NCBI RefSeq assembly: GCF_001667375.1
Contig: NZ_LZIN01000095.1
Coordinates: 1-56,102, forward strand
Direction of reading: 5' to 3'
Source of the DNA: Mycolicibacter sinensis
GTDB taxonomy: Bacteria; Actinomycetota; Actinomycetes; Mycobacteriales; Mycobacteriaceae
Length of the DNA stretch: 56,102 nucleotides
The notes below the pieces were generated by a model. That model saw only the letters and a program-made list of their open reading frames with translations. It was not told where the DNA came from and searched no databases. The position numbers and the translations under genes are program-made. Shown one piece after another: positions 34,752 to 43,109 of this stretch; position 1 is the first letter of the stretch; every line of letters begins with the position of its first letter.

Positions 34752-37159
34752 CGGCGCGAACCGCAGGGCTCACCGACGACGAAGTCGCCCAACGGGTTGC
34801 GCAGGGCCAGACCAACGACATCCCAGTGCGTGCCGCACGCAGTGTGCGCGAGATCATCCGGGCCAACGTCTTCACCCGGATCAACGCGATCCTGGGCGTG
34901 CTGCTGGCCATCGTGGCGACCACCGGATCGCTGATCAACGGGCTGTTCGGGCTGCTCATCGTCTTCAACAGCGTCATCGGCATGGTGCAGGAGATCCGGG
35001 CCAAGCAGACGCTGGACAAACTGGCCATCGTCGGCCAGGCGAAACCGTTGGTGCGCAGGCAATCCGGGACCGCAGAGCTCCCGGCCCGCGAGGTGGTGCT
35101 CGGCGACGTCATCGAACTCGGCCCCGGCGACCAGATCGTCGTCGACGGCGAGATCGTCGAGGTGTCCGATCTGGAGGTCGACGAGTCCCTGCTGACCGGT
35201 GAAGCCGACCCGGTCGGCAAGAGCATCGGCGATCAGGTGATGTCGGGCAGTTTCGTGATCTCCGGCAGCGGCGCCTACCGGGCCACCCGGGTCGGCAGCG
35301 AGGCCTACGCGGCCAAACTGGCCGAGGAGGCCACCAAGTTCACCTTGGTGAAATCCGAACTGCGCAACGGCATCAATCAGATCCTGAAATTCATCACCTA
35401 CCTGCTGATCCCGGCCGGGCTGCTGATCATCTACACCCAGCTGTTCACCACCGACGTGGGTTGGCGGGCATCGGTGCTGGCGATGGTCGGCGCGCTGGTG
35501 CCGATGGTTCCTGAGGGTCTGGTGCTGATGACGTCGCTGGCGTTCGCGGTCGGAGTGGTGCGCCTCGGGCGGCGGCAGTGCCTGGTGCAGGAACTGCCCG
35601 CGATCGAGGGGCTGGCCCGCGTCGACGTGGTCTGCGCCGACAAGACCGGCACCCTCACCGAGAACGGCATGCGGGTGGCCGAGGTCGCCGAACTTCCCGG
35701 CGCTAAAGGGCTTCCGGTACACGAGGCGCTGGCCGCGCTGGCTGCCGAGGATACCCGGCCCAACGCCAGCATCCAGGCCATCGCCGAGGCGTTCCCGGCA
35801 CCGCCGAGCTGGACGCCGAGCGGCTGCGCGCCGTTCAAGTCGGCCACCAAGTGGAGTGGCGTCTCGTTCTCCGAGCACGGCGACTGGCTGATCGGTGCCC
35901 CCGACGTACTGCTCGAACCGTCGTCGGAGGCCGCCGAACAGGCCGAACGGATCGGCGCGCGCGGCCTGCGGGTGCTGCTGCTGGGCCTCAGCGACCGGCC
36001 CGTCGATCACCCGGACGCGCCCGGGCAGGTCACCCCGGTGGCGCTGGTGGTGCTGGAGCAGAAGGTGCGGCCCGATGCCCGCGATACGTTGGACTATTTT
36101 GCCGAGCAACAAGTCTCGGTGAAGGTGATCTCCGGCGACAACGCGGTTTCGGTGGGTGCGGTGGCCGAGGAGCTGGGGCTGTCCGGGGGCGCGATGGACG
36201 CGCGCAAGCTGCCGACCGAACCGGACCGGCTGGCCGGGGCATTGGAGGAACACACCGTCTTCGGCCGGGTACGCCCCGATCAGAAGCGGGCCATGGTGCG
36301 CGCGCTGCAGTCACGCGACCACACGGTGGCCATGACCGGCGACGGTGTCAACGACGTGCTGGCGCTCAAGGACGCCGACATCGGCGTGGCGATGGGCGCG
36401 GGAAGCCCCGCTGCGCGCTCGGTGGCGCAGATCGTGTTGCTGGACAACAAGTTCGCCACCCTGCCCTATGTGGTGGGCGAGGGACGCCGGGTGATCGGCA
36501 ACATCGAACGGGTGGCGAACCTGTTCTTGACCAAGACGGTGTATTCGGTGCTGCTCGCCCTGCTGGTCGGCCTGGTCGGGCTGGCTTCGGCGCTGTTCGG
36601 CACCAAACCGCTGCTGTATCCGTTCCAGCCGATCCATGTCACGATCGCCGCCTGGTTCACCATCGGCATCCCGGCGTTCGTCCTGTCGCTGGCGCCGAAC
36701 AACGAACGGGCGCAACCGGGATTCGTGCGACGGGTGATGAGCGGGGCACTGCCGGCCGGGCTGGTGGTGGGCATCGCCACCTTCAGCTCCTACCTGCTGG
36801 CCTACCGCGGCAGCGAAGCCACCCCGGTGCAACAGATCCAGGCGTCCACCACCGCGCTGATCACCCTGCTGATCACCGCCGGCTGGGTGCTGGCCGTCGT
36901 GGCGAGGCCGTATCAGTGGTGGCGGCTGACGCTGGTGATCTGCTGCGGCCTGGCCTATGTGGGCATCTTCGCGATCCCGTTGGCGCGGGAGAAATTCCTG
37001 CTGGACCCCTCCAACGTCGCGCTGACGTCGCTGGCGCTGGGGGTAGGGGCCCTGGGCGCCGCTGCTATCGAGGCGATGTGGTGGGCCCGCGGCGTGATGC
37101 TCGGTGAGCGGCCCAAGTTGTGGCGGGAGCCGGCAACGACCACAATGACCCACCGATAA
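34748..37159 (+). CDS. ctpE: P-type cation ATPase CtpE
   Basis: 803 residues, P-type ATPase. Actuator motif TGE (150-152), PEGL in the fourth membrane helix (255-258), phosphorylated D298 in DKTGT, and the hinge TGDGVNDVLALKDADIG; about 10 membrane helices. It lacks the CPC motif of heavy-metal pumps. Matches Rv0908 across its length; CtpE of M. smegmatis is reported as a calcium transporter. Starts with TTG overlapping the previous stop (TTGA), so translation is coupled. Confidence 0.93.
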   Translation: MTARTAGLTDDEVAQRVAQGQTNDIPVRAARSVREIIRANVFTRINAILGVLLAIVATTGSLINGLFGLLIVFNSVIGMVQEIRAKQTLDKLAIVGQAKPLVRRQSGTAELPAREVVLGDVIELGPGDQIVVDGEIVEVSDLEVDESLLTGEADPVGKSIGDQVMSGSFVISGSGAYRATRVGSEAYAAKLAEEATKFTLVKSELRNGINQILKFITYLLIPAGLLIIYTQLFTTDVGWRASVLAMVGALVPMVPEGLVLMTSLAFAVGVVRLGRRQCLVQELPAIEGLARVDVVCADKTGTLTENGMRVAEVAELPGAKGLPVHEALAALAAEDTRPNASIQAIAEAFPAPPSWTPSGCAPFKSATKWSGVSFSEHGDWLIGAPDVLLEPSSEAAEQAERIGARGLRVLLLGLSDRPVDHPDAPGQVTPVALVVLEQKVRPDARDTLDYFAEQQVSVKVISGDNAVSVGAVAEELGLSGGAMDARKLPTEPDRLAGALEEHTVFGRVRPDQKRAMVRALQSRDHTVAMTGDGVNDVLALKDADIGVAMGAGSPAARSVAQIVLLDNKFATLPYVVGEGRRVIGNIERVANLFLTKTVYSVLLALLVGLVGLASALFGTKPLLYPFQPIHVTIAAWFTIGIPAFVLSLAPNNERAQPGFVRRVMSGALPAGLVVGIATFSSYLLAYRGSEATPVQQIQASTTALITLLITAGWVLAVVARPYQWWRLTLVICCGLAYVGIFAIPLAREKFLLDPSNVALTSLALGVGALGAAAIEAMWWARGVMLGERPKLWREPATTTMTHR

Positions 37160-37185
37160 CGGGGATATGAGGAGAAGAGAATCAC

Positions 37186-37623
37186 ATGGCCAAGCTCTCC
37201 GGATCCATCGACGTCCCGCTGCCTCCCGAGGAGGCGTGGAATCACGCGTCGGATCTGTCGCGCTACAAAGAGTGGCTGACCATCCACCGGGTGTGGCGCA
37301 GTGTGCTGCCCGAAACCCTGGACAAAGGCACCACACTCGAGTCGATCGTCGAGGTCAAGGGCATGCCCAACCGGATCAAGTGGACGATCGTGAACTACAA
37401 GCCCCCGACCGGGATGACCCTCAACGGCGACGGCAAGGGCGGCGTCAAGATCAAGCTGCTCGCCAAAGTCAACCCGGCCGGCGACGGCTCGAAGGTCAGC
37501 TTCGACGTTCATCTGGGCGGGCCGGCGCTGTTCGGCCCGATCGGCATGCTGGTGGCTGCCGCGCTGAAGAGCGACATCGACGAGTCGCTGCGCAGGTTCG
37601 TCACGGTTTTCGCTCCGGCTTAA
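37186..37623 (+). CDS. SRPBCC protein (Rv0910-type)
   Basis: 145 residues, SRPBCC/polyketide-cyclase-like. Opening strand AKLSGSIDVPLPPEEAWNHASDL, central FKS-type sheet segments (GVKIKLLAKVNP, KVSFDVHLGGPALFGPIGMLV), closing helix. Strong GAGGAGAAG 9 nt upstream. M. tuberculosis Rv0910 is annotated as a toxin paired with antitoxin Rv0909, but no Rv0909-like frame exists in the 26 bp between ctpE and this gene. The promoter of the ABC-F gene begins inside its stop codon region. Confidence 0.88.
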   Translation: MAKLSGSIDVPLPPEEAWNHASDLSRYKEWLTIHRVWRSVLPETLDKGTTLESIVEVKGMPNRIKWTIVNYKPPTGMTLNGDGKGGVKIKLLAKVNPAGDGSKVSFDVHLGGPALFGPIGMLVAAALKSDIDESLRRFVTVFAPA

Positions 37624-37628
37624 TTAGG

Positions 37629-37658
37629 TTGCACGCCCCGACAATCCGCAACTAAGGT
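37629..37658 (+). promoter_or_regulatory. Candidate WhiB7-like promoter of the ABC-F gene
   Basis: TTGCAC (37629-37634), an 18 bp spacer, and TAAGGT (37653-37658; the mycobacterial TANNNT -10). An AT-rich block (TTAATTA, 37620-37626) sits just upstream of the -35, the place where WhiB7 contacts AT-rich DNA in its promoters. The expected start of transcription is about 37665, 24 nt before the leader ATG. Confidence 0.5.
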
Positions 37659-37688
37659 GGCGGGCGTCGGTTTCACAGGAGGTAGGGA

Positions 37689-37730
37689 ATGACAGGCATC
37701 GCCGGTCTCGCGCCGTTGTCCGCGCGCTGA
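37689..37730 (+). CDS. 13-codon leader peptide upstream of the ABC-F gene
   Basis: ATG to TGA, encoding MTGIAGLAPLSAR. It has a near-perfect Shine-Dalgarno AGGAGGT at 37677-37683, 5 nt before the ATG, better than that of the downstream gene. There is no run of a single amino acid, so it is unlikely to sense amino-acid starvation. Its last seven bases (GCGCTGA, 37724-37730) are complementary to the 5' arm of the hairpin downstream. The arrangement points to a regulatory leader ORF. Confidence 0.7.
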   Translation: MTGIAGLAPLSAR

Positions 37731-37785
37731 TCACCGACGAATCGCCGTAAGTCGCGTCCCGGTTGTCAGCGCCCCCGCTGACTTT
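37724..37785 (+). terminator. Attenuator-like structure between leader ORF and ABC-F gene
   Basis: A perfect 7 bp hairpin GTCAGCG-CCCC-CGCTGAC (37765-37782) followed by TTT resembles a short terminator. Its arm TCAGCGC (37766-37772) can instead pair with GCGCTGA at the end of the leader ORF (37724-37730), plus a G-U. A ribosome finishing the leader would cover the latter and allow the terminator; a ribosome stalled early would leave it free for antitermination. Confidence 0.55.
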
Positions 37786-37797
37786 CCCGGAGACCCC

Positions 37798-39378
37798 GTG
37801 TCCTGCTCTGATTTCGATTCCGTAGCCACCCTGACCGATGTCGGCTTCGACTGGCCTGACGGCAGCACCGCGCTGGCCGGCGTCAGCGGTTCGTTCGGGG
37901 CCGGCCGCACCGGCCTGGTCGGTGCCAACGGAGCCGGCAAGTCCACCCTGCTGCGGCTGATCGCCGGGGAACTCACCCCCACCGCCGGAAGCGTCACCAC
38001 GGCCGGCGAGGTCGCCTACCTGCCGCAGCGGTGTCCCCTCGATGCCGATGTCTCGATCGCCGAATTGCTCGGTGTCGCTGACCGTCTCGCCGCCCTTCGG
38101 GCCATCGAAAGCGGTGACGCCGCGGCCGTCCATTTCGAGGTCGTCGGCGACGACTGGGATATCGAAGCCCACGCCGCTGCGGCATTGCGCGACATCGGTT
38201 TCGGCTCGGGTGACCTCGACCGCCGGATCGGCGAACTGTCCGGTGGGGAGGCGATGCTGGTGGCGTTGACCGGTCTGCGACTGGCGGCCGCCCCGATCAC
38301 CCTGCTCGATGAGCCGACCAACAACCTGGATCGCGGCGCGCGCGCCGCGCTGATGCGGATGGTCGCAGCATGGCCGGGGACGCTCATCGTGGCCAGCCAT
38401 GACACCGCGCTATTGGAGCAGATGGGCTGTACCGCAGAGCTTTACGGTGGGCGGCTCACCACCTTCGGTGGGCCCTACCGCGCGTGGCGGGCGCACCTGG
38501 ACTCCGAGCAGGCCGCTGCCCGCGCGGCGGCCCGCACCGCCGAACAGGCGGTCAAAGTCGAAAAGCGCCAGCGCATCGAAGCCGAGACCAAGCTCGCCCG
38601 ACGCAGCCGCGCGGCCCATGTCGCCGCGCTGAACAAGCGCGCCCCGAAGATCGTGATGAACCAATGGGGGTCGAACGCGCAGGTTTCGGCGGGCAAGCTG
38701 CGCAGCCGGCTCGATGGCCGGGTGCGCGACGCCCAAGCCGGCCTGCATGTTGCGTCCGCCCGGGTTCGCCACGACGAACACATCCGCGTCGAGCTGCCCG
38801 ACCCGGACGTGGCGTCCACCCGCCGGCTGGCCGAACTGCCCGGCAGCGCCGGGCCGATCATCGTGCAGGGCCCGGAACGGATTGCCCTGGACGGCCCCAA
38901 CGGGGTCGGCAAGACCGCACTGCTCGAAGCGCTGCTGGCCGGTGCGGGCGGAAGCCTGCGCACCGACCGGGTCGGCTATCTCCCGCAGCGCCTGGATCAC
39001 CTGGATGACACGGCGTCCGCGTTCGACGCGGTGTCGGTGATATCGGGCAGCGAGCCGCGGGTCGTACGCGCCCAACTGGCCCGGTTCCTGCTGGATGCCG
39101 ATTGCGTGGCCCGGCCGATCGGCACCCTGTCCGGCGGTGAGCGGTTCCGGGTCGCACTGGCCCAGCTGCTGCTCGCCGACCCGGCACCGCAGCTGTTGCT
39201 GCTCGACGAACCCACCAACAACCTCGATCTGGCCAGCGTGGACCAGCTGGTCGACGCGCTGGCCGGCTACCGCGGGGCGTTCATCGTGGTCAGTCACGAC
39301 GACGACTTCCTGGCCCGGCTCGGCCTGACCCGGACCTGGGCGATGCCGCGCCGCGGTGAGCTCGTCGATGCGAGCTAG
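37798..39378 (+). CDS. ABC-F ATPase (ribosome-protection type candidate)
   Basis: 526 residues, two ABC ATPase domains and no membrane helices, the ABC-F layout. Domain 1: Walker A GANGAGKST (42-50), LSGGE (147-151), LLDEPTNNLD (from 169). Linker (interdomain P-site tRNA-interaction motif region) about 230-320, very basic with RRSRAAHVAALNKRAPK. Domain 2: Walker A GPNGVGKT (366-373), LSGGE (444-448), LLLDEPTNNLD (from 467). Such proteins dislodge antibiotics from, or rescue, ribosomes. GTG start with GGAG 5 nt away. The regulated leader supports a resistance or stress role (inference); a housekeeping translational role remains possible. Confidence 0.85.
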   Translation: MSCSDFDSVATLTDVGFDWPDGSTALAGVSGSFGAGRTGLVGANGAGKSTLLRLIAGELTPTAGSVTTAGEVAYLPQRCPLDADVSIAELLGVADRLAALRAIESGDAAAVHFEVVGDDWDIEAHAAAALRDIGFGSGDLDRRIGELSGGEAMLVALTGLRLAAAPITLLDEPTNNLDRGARAALMRMVAAWPGTLIVASHDTALLEQMGCTAELYGGRLTTFGGPYRAWRAHLDSEQAAARAAARTAEQAVKVEKRQRIEAETKLARRSRAAHVAALNKRAPKIVMNQWGSNAQVSAGKLRSRLDGRVRDAQAGLHVASARVRHDEHIRVELPDPDVASTRRLAELPGSAGPIIVQGPERIALDGPNGVGKTALLEALLAGAGGSLRTDRVGYLPQRLDHLDDTASAFDAVSVISGSEPRVVRAQLARFLLDADCVARPIGTLSGGERFRVALAQLLLADPAPQLLLLDEPTNNLDLASVDQLVDALAGYRGAFIVVSHDDDFLARLGLTRTWAMPRRGELVDAS

Positions 39379-39387
39379 TGTCACAAC

Positions 39388-39801
39388 ATGACTCGCTCGC
39401 GTCCCGGTTGGCTCATCGCGCTGTTCGCCGTGATCCTGTCGGTCAGTGCGTGGTTGCCGTGGCTGGCCACCTCGGCCAACGGCGGTGGGCGTGCCAGCGC
39501 GATCGGTGGCAGTGCCGGCAGCATCGCGTTGCCATCCCGTTTCGGCGTCGGCCAGCTGATCGTGCTGCTGGCGGCCGTACTGCTGGTAGCCGGTGCGATG
39601 ATCGGCCGCGGACTCTTCAGCACGGTGGCATCGGTTGCCGCGCTGGTGATCTCACTGGGCATCGCCGCACTGGGCGTCGGGTACTACCGGCTGAATGTCG
39701 TGGCGCCGATAACCGCCGGATACGGGCTGTACATCGGGGCGGTCAGCGTGGCCGGCGCCCTGGTCTGCTCGCTGTGGGCGTTGGTGTCGGCTATACGGTG
39801 A
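39388..39801 (+). CDS. Four-helix membrane protein of unknown function
   Basis: 137 residues with four hydrophobic segments (about 8-27, 54-71, 76-98, 108-134) and little outside them. No recognisable motif. It starts 9 bp after the ABC-F stop and may be co-transcribed with it. Its 3' end overlaps the opposing SDR gene by 11 bp. Confidence 0.7.
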   Translation: MTRSRPGWLIALFAVILSVSAWLPWLATSANGGGRASAIGGSAGSIALPSRFGVGQLIVLLAAVLLVAGAMIGRGLFSTVASVAALVISLGIAALGVGYYRLNVVAPITAGYGLYIGAVSVAGALVCSLWALVSAIR

Positions 39802-40540
39802 ACCCGCCGTCGACGTTCCAGTTCGCGCCGGTCACGAAGCCGGACTCCGGCCCGGCCAGGAAGCTCACGATCGAGGCGACGTCGCTCACGTGGCCGTAGC
39901 GGCCGACTGCCGTTACCTTCTTCAAGCTCTCCGGGAAGTCACCGCCGTTGTCGGGATTGGCGTCAGTATCGATCGGACCCGGCTGGACGTTGTTGACGGT
40001 TATGCCACGGTGGCCGAGGTCGCGGGCCAGTCCCCGGGTGAACGACGCCACCGCACCCTTGGTCATGCCGTATACCGACAACCCGGGGCTCGGAATCCGA
40101 TCGGCGTTGATGCTGCCGATGTTGATGATCCGCGAGCCCTCCCCGAGATGCTTCACCGCGGTGCGGACCGCCCAGTACATTCCGCCGATGTTGACCGCCA
40201 CGAGACGGTCGAACTGCTCGGCCGGGAAGTCATCGATCGGCGCCGCATAGGCGACGGCGGCATTGTTCACCAGCACATCCAGGCCGCCGAGTTCGGCGAC
40301 GGCCTGCTCCACCGCGGCGGCGACCTGGACGCGGTCGGCGGAGTCGGCCTGGATCGCAACGGCCTTCCCCCCGTTGGCGGCGACCTCGGCGACGAGTTTC
40401 TCGGCGTCGGCTGCCGAAGCCGAGTACGTGAAGGCGACGGCGGCTCCGTCGGCGGCCAGTCGCCGTACCGTCTCCCGGCCGATCCCGCGGGAGCCTCCGG
40501 TGACCAGTGCTCGTCGTCCTGTCAAAGCCGCTGTACCCAT
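39791..40540 (-). CDS. Short-chain dehydrogenase/reductase
   Basis: 249 residues, classical SDR. Cofactor motif TGGSRGIG at residues 15-22, NNAA at about 92-95, catalytic Ser in INIGSIN, and YGMTK as the Tyr-x-x-x-Lys pair. NADP(H) preference is suggested by the basic/serine loop after the second strand (TYSASAADAEK). Substrate unknown. Divergent from a TetR regulator that probably controls it. Confidence 0.9.
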   Translation of the reverse strand: MGTAALTGRRALVTGGSRGIGRETVRRLAADGAAVAFTYSASAADAEKLVAEVAANGGKAVAIQADSADRVQVAAAVEQAVAELGGLDVLVNNAAVAYAAPIDDFPAEQFDRLVAVNIGGMYWAVRTAVKHLGEGSRIINIGSINADRIPSPGLSVYGMTKGAVASFTRGLARDLGHRGITVNNVQPGPIDTDANPDNGGDFPESLKKVTAVGRYGHVSDVASIVSFLAGPESGFVTGANWNVDGGFTV

Positions 40541-40627
40541 TTCGTCGCCTCCAGGAAATTACGAACCGATATGTTACTTAGTATGATGAGGTCAAAGCGC
40601 TATAGCGACGGGGCATTCCCGGTGTGA

Positions 40628-40637
40628 GTGACGTCAC
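40628..40637. promoter_or_regulatory. Palindrome in the SDR/TetR divergent region
   Basis: GTGACGTCAC, a perfect 10 bp palindrome 20 bp before the tetR start. The intergenic stretch 40541-40656 is AT-rich for this genome and has another partial dyad ACTTAGT (40575 region). Candidate TetR operator. Confidence 0.4.
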
Positions 40638-40656
40638 AGGGAGAGGTGGACGGGCA

Positions 40657-41208
40657 ATGGCGGTGGGACGACCGCGGGAGTTCGACCCCGATCAGGTTGT
40701 GGACGAGGCGATGAAGCTGTTCTGGGCGCGCGGCTTCGATGGCGTCTCGATCTCCGATGTCACGGCCGCGACCAAGGTCAACCGCCGCAGCATCTATTCC
40801 GAGTTCGGCTCGAAAGAGAAGCTGTACGAGCGGGCCATCCAGCGCTACCTCGCCGGGCACGGAGGTTATGTCGTTGCGGCGCTGGCGCTGCCGACCGCCC
40901 GTGGTGTCGCCGAAGCGATGGTGCACGGTGCGGCCGACACGACCAGCGGCGACCCGCACGGTTGCCTGACAGTAGACAATGGCCCGGGACTCGCCGACAT
41001 ACGCGAGGCCACCGTGCATCGGATCGCCGAACGATTCGACGATGCGGTGGCCGACGGCGAACTGTCCGGAGTCGACACCGTGGTGCTCGCGCGCTGGATC
41101 GCCGCGGTGTGTCAGGGCATAGCGATCCAGGCGCGCAGCGGAGCGAGCCGCGCCGATCTGCACGCGCTGGCCGACCTGGCGTTGGCCGGCTGGCCCGGTC
41201 CGCGGTAG
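40657..41208 (+). CDS. TetR-family transcriptional regulator
   Basis: 183 residues. N-terminal HTH: GRPREFDPDQVVDEAMKLFW then ISDVTAATKVNRRSIYSEFGSKEKLYERAI, the classic TetR pattern; a C-terminal all-helical ligand domain (TetR_C type with CLTVDNGPG). ATG at 40657 follows GAGAGG; a GTG at 40624 is in frame. Likely represses the divergent SDR gene. Confidence 0.88.
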   Translation: MAVGRPREFDPDQVVDEAMKLFWARGFDGVSISDVTAATKVNRRSIYSEFGSKEKLYERAIQRYLAGHGGYVVAALALPTARGVAEAMVHGAADTTSGDPHGCLTVDNGPGLADIREATVHRIAERFDDAVADGELSGVDTVVLARWIAAVCQGIAIQARSGASRADLHALADLALAGWPGPR

Positions 41209-41215
41209 CCCCGGG

Positions 41216-42034
41216 TCAGCGCAGCGCGGCGATGACCTTCGCGAAGGCTTCGGCGTGGTTCTGCTGGACGGTGAAGTAGCTCAGCCCGTATCTGCGGCGG
41301 TATTCCCGCAACGTGTCCGCCATCTCGTGCGGTGACCCGGACAACACGGCGGGCATGGCCAGCAACTCCTGGTCTGACAGGGTCGGGGCGAACCGGCGGG
41401 TCAGAGACAGGTCGGGCAGCCCGGAGGCATCGGTCGGCACCGCCGTGATGGCCAGGTTCAGTTCCAGATCGTCGAACCGATCACCGGCGGCCGCGCGGAC
41501 AAAGGAGATCCGTTCTGCCAGTGCATCGGCCGCGCCGGCCACCCGCGCCCCGGTCATGCCGATGATGCCGGCGTGCCGGGCCGCCACGGTGAGCAGCCGA
41601 TCACCGCTGCCGGCAATCAGGATCGGCACCCGCGGCTGATGCGTCGCCACGTAGGTGGTCAGGTGCTCCAGGTACTCGATGCGCCGGCCGGCGCTGGGGA
41701 ACGGCACCTCGGCGGCTTCGAACTCCGCGCGGACGTAGCCGGCACCGAGACCGATCTCCAGCCGGCCACCGGAGAGCAGGTCGGTGTCGGCGATGTCGCG
41801 GGTCAGCAGCGCCGGCTTGTAGAAGCAGGCGTTGAGCACGTAGGTGCCCAGCCGGATCGTCGTGGTGGCCGCCGCGGCAGCGACCAGTGCGGGGAAGGGG
41901 GCCGGGGCACCGAGATGATCGGGCACGTGGAGCACGTCGTACCCGGACCCCTCCAGCCGTCGTGCGGTCTCGGCCAACACGGCAGCGGACCGCACCGTGT
42001 GCAGGCCCACGCCGAAGCGAAACTGCTTGTCCAC
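41216..42034 (-). CDS. LLM-class F420-dependent oxidoreductase
   Basis: 272 residues, luciferase-like TIM barrel. Motifs: FGVGLHTVRS at the N-terminus, IRLGTYVLNACFYKPALLTRDIADTDLLSGGRLEIGLGAG in the middle, and IAGSGDRLL. Mycobacteria generally use F420 in this class. I favour GTG 42034 (6 nt after AGGAGG) over TTG 42037. The Shine-Dalgarno overlaps the stop codon of the upstream fusion gene, so translation is coupled. Third gene of a DUF1254/fusion/LLM operon. Confidence 0.85.
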   Translation of the reverse strand: MDKQFRFGVGLHTVRSAAVLAETARRLEGSGYDVLHVPDHLGAPAPFPALVAAAAATTTIRLGTYVLNACFYKPALLTRDIADTDLLSGGRLEIGLGAGYVRAEFEAAEVPFPSAGRRIEYLEHLTTYVATHQPRVPILIAGSGDRLLTVAARHAGIIGMTGARVAGAADALAERISFVRAAAGDRFDDLELNLAITAVPTDASGLPDLSLTRRFAPTLSDQELLAMPAVLSGSPHEMADTLREYRRRYGLSYFTVQQNHAEAFAKVIAALR

Positions 42035-42044
42035 CAACTACCTC

Positions 42045-43103
42045 CTACACAGTCCAGGAGCGGGCTGCGGCGGCCAGACCGCGTACCAGCGCCGCGGTGA
42101 CCGGCGACAGGCCGTCCTCGCCGGGCGGCTGGCTGCGCGGGCTGATGCCCCGCACCCGAGGCGACAGCTCCAGCTGGGTGCCCCCGCCCCGGACCTGGTT
42201 CACCGGGTTCGCCGGGTGCAGGCCCCGCAATCCCACCGGGATCGCGTCGAGATCGGTGATGACCTGATAGCCCGGCAGATCGAGGCATCGGGTGACGTGC
42301 GCAGCCAGCCCGCGGTTGCGCCCGCCCGCCAGCAGGTGGGTACTGCGTCCGATCCGGCCATATCCGTGCAGCGAAACCACGACGTCGACATGTGCCAGAA
42401 ATGCGGCAAGCCGTGCGGACTCCGCGGCGAGGTAGCGCGTCGAGGGCAGGTGTCGCGCATAGTCCTCGGGGTGCCGCACCAGATACACCGACGCGTCGGC
42501 GGCGTCGGCGGCGCGGTCGGCGATCACATCGGTCATCTGCTCCAGGCCGCCGCCGTGAATGGCCAGGAAACCGAACCGCGACCGCAGCCGGCTCTCCTCG
42601 ACGACCCCGGACTCGGACAGCAGTTCCGAAAGCGACTGCGGCGCCGCGTTATTGGCGGGCGAGGTGCGCAGCGGCCACTGGAGCGGATCCCAGCGGCGCA
42701 GGAACTCGATCCACGCCGGGGGCAGCCGGTGCTGGACGGCGGCGCCGATGATGCGCTCCAGGTAGCCGTCGCGCGGAGCGCCGGGCTGCACTCGATGGTC
42801 GATGTACACCCAGGCCGGCGCCGGCCCGTCGGTGGTGTGCACCGTAAGCCGGTCGCGGCGGTAGCGCACCGGGACACCCTCGGCGCTGTCCAACGCGGCC
42901 AGGTCGCGGTCGGACACCCGCCACAGCACCCCGTGCACCCTTGAGCCCGGGAACGGCTCGACGGTGGCGACACCGCGCTGATTGATCAGCCAGTCGTGGT
43001 CGGCCAGCGTCGCCGGGCGAGGATCCGACGCCTCGGGACAGCGGCGCGCCATCTGCTGCACGCACAGATTGGACCCGTACGCGAAGTAGATATGGGGCGC
43101 CAT
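42045..43103 (-). CDS. Gamma-glutamylcyclotransferase / poly-gamma-glutamate hydrolase fusion
   Basis: 352 residues, two enzyme domains in one chain. N-domain (1-140): gamma-glutamylcyclotransferase fold, with FAYGSNL (7-13), GVLWRVSDRDLAALDSAEGV (58-77) and a YRRD segment. C-domain (about 155-345): poly-gamma-glutamate hydrolase (YjqB/PghP, zinc-dependent), with IHGGGLE (H183, E188), SLHGYGR (H246) and the Glu of TQLELSPRVR (E312), which fit its zinc ligands and catalytic Glu. No signal peptide, so cytosolic. It lies 7 bp after a DUF1254 lipoprotein gene and ends inside the Shine-Dalgarno of the LLM gene. A chain of gamma-glutamyl hydrolysis then cyclisation to 5-oxoproline is inferred. Confidence 0.85.
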   Translation of the reverse strand: MAPHIYFAYGSNLCVQQMARRCPEASDPRPATLADHDWLINQRGVATVEPFPGSRVHGVLWRVSDRDLAALDSAEGVPVRYRRDRLTVHTTDGPAPAWVYIDHRVQPGAPRDGYLERIIGAAVQHRLPPAWIEFLRRWDPLQWPLRTSPANNAAPQSLSELLSESGVVEESRLRSRFGFLAIHGGGLEQMTDVIADRAADAADASVYLVRHPEDYARHLPSTRYLAAESARLAAFLAHVDVVVSLHGYGRIGRSTHLLAGGRNRGLAAHVTRCLDLPGYQVITDLDAIPVGLRGLHPANPVNQVRGGGTQLELSPRVRGISPRSQPPGEDGLSPVTAALVRGLAAAARSWTV

Positions 43104-43109
43104 CGGTCG

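Noticed and set aside
37186..37623. Naming the SRPBCC protein a toxin of a TA pair
   Set aside because: No antitoxin frame upstream; the fold is a ligand-binding one.
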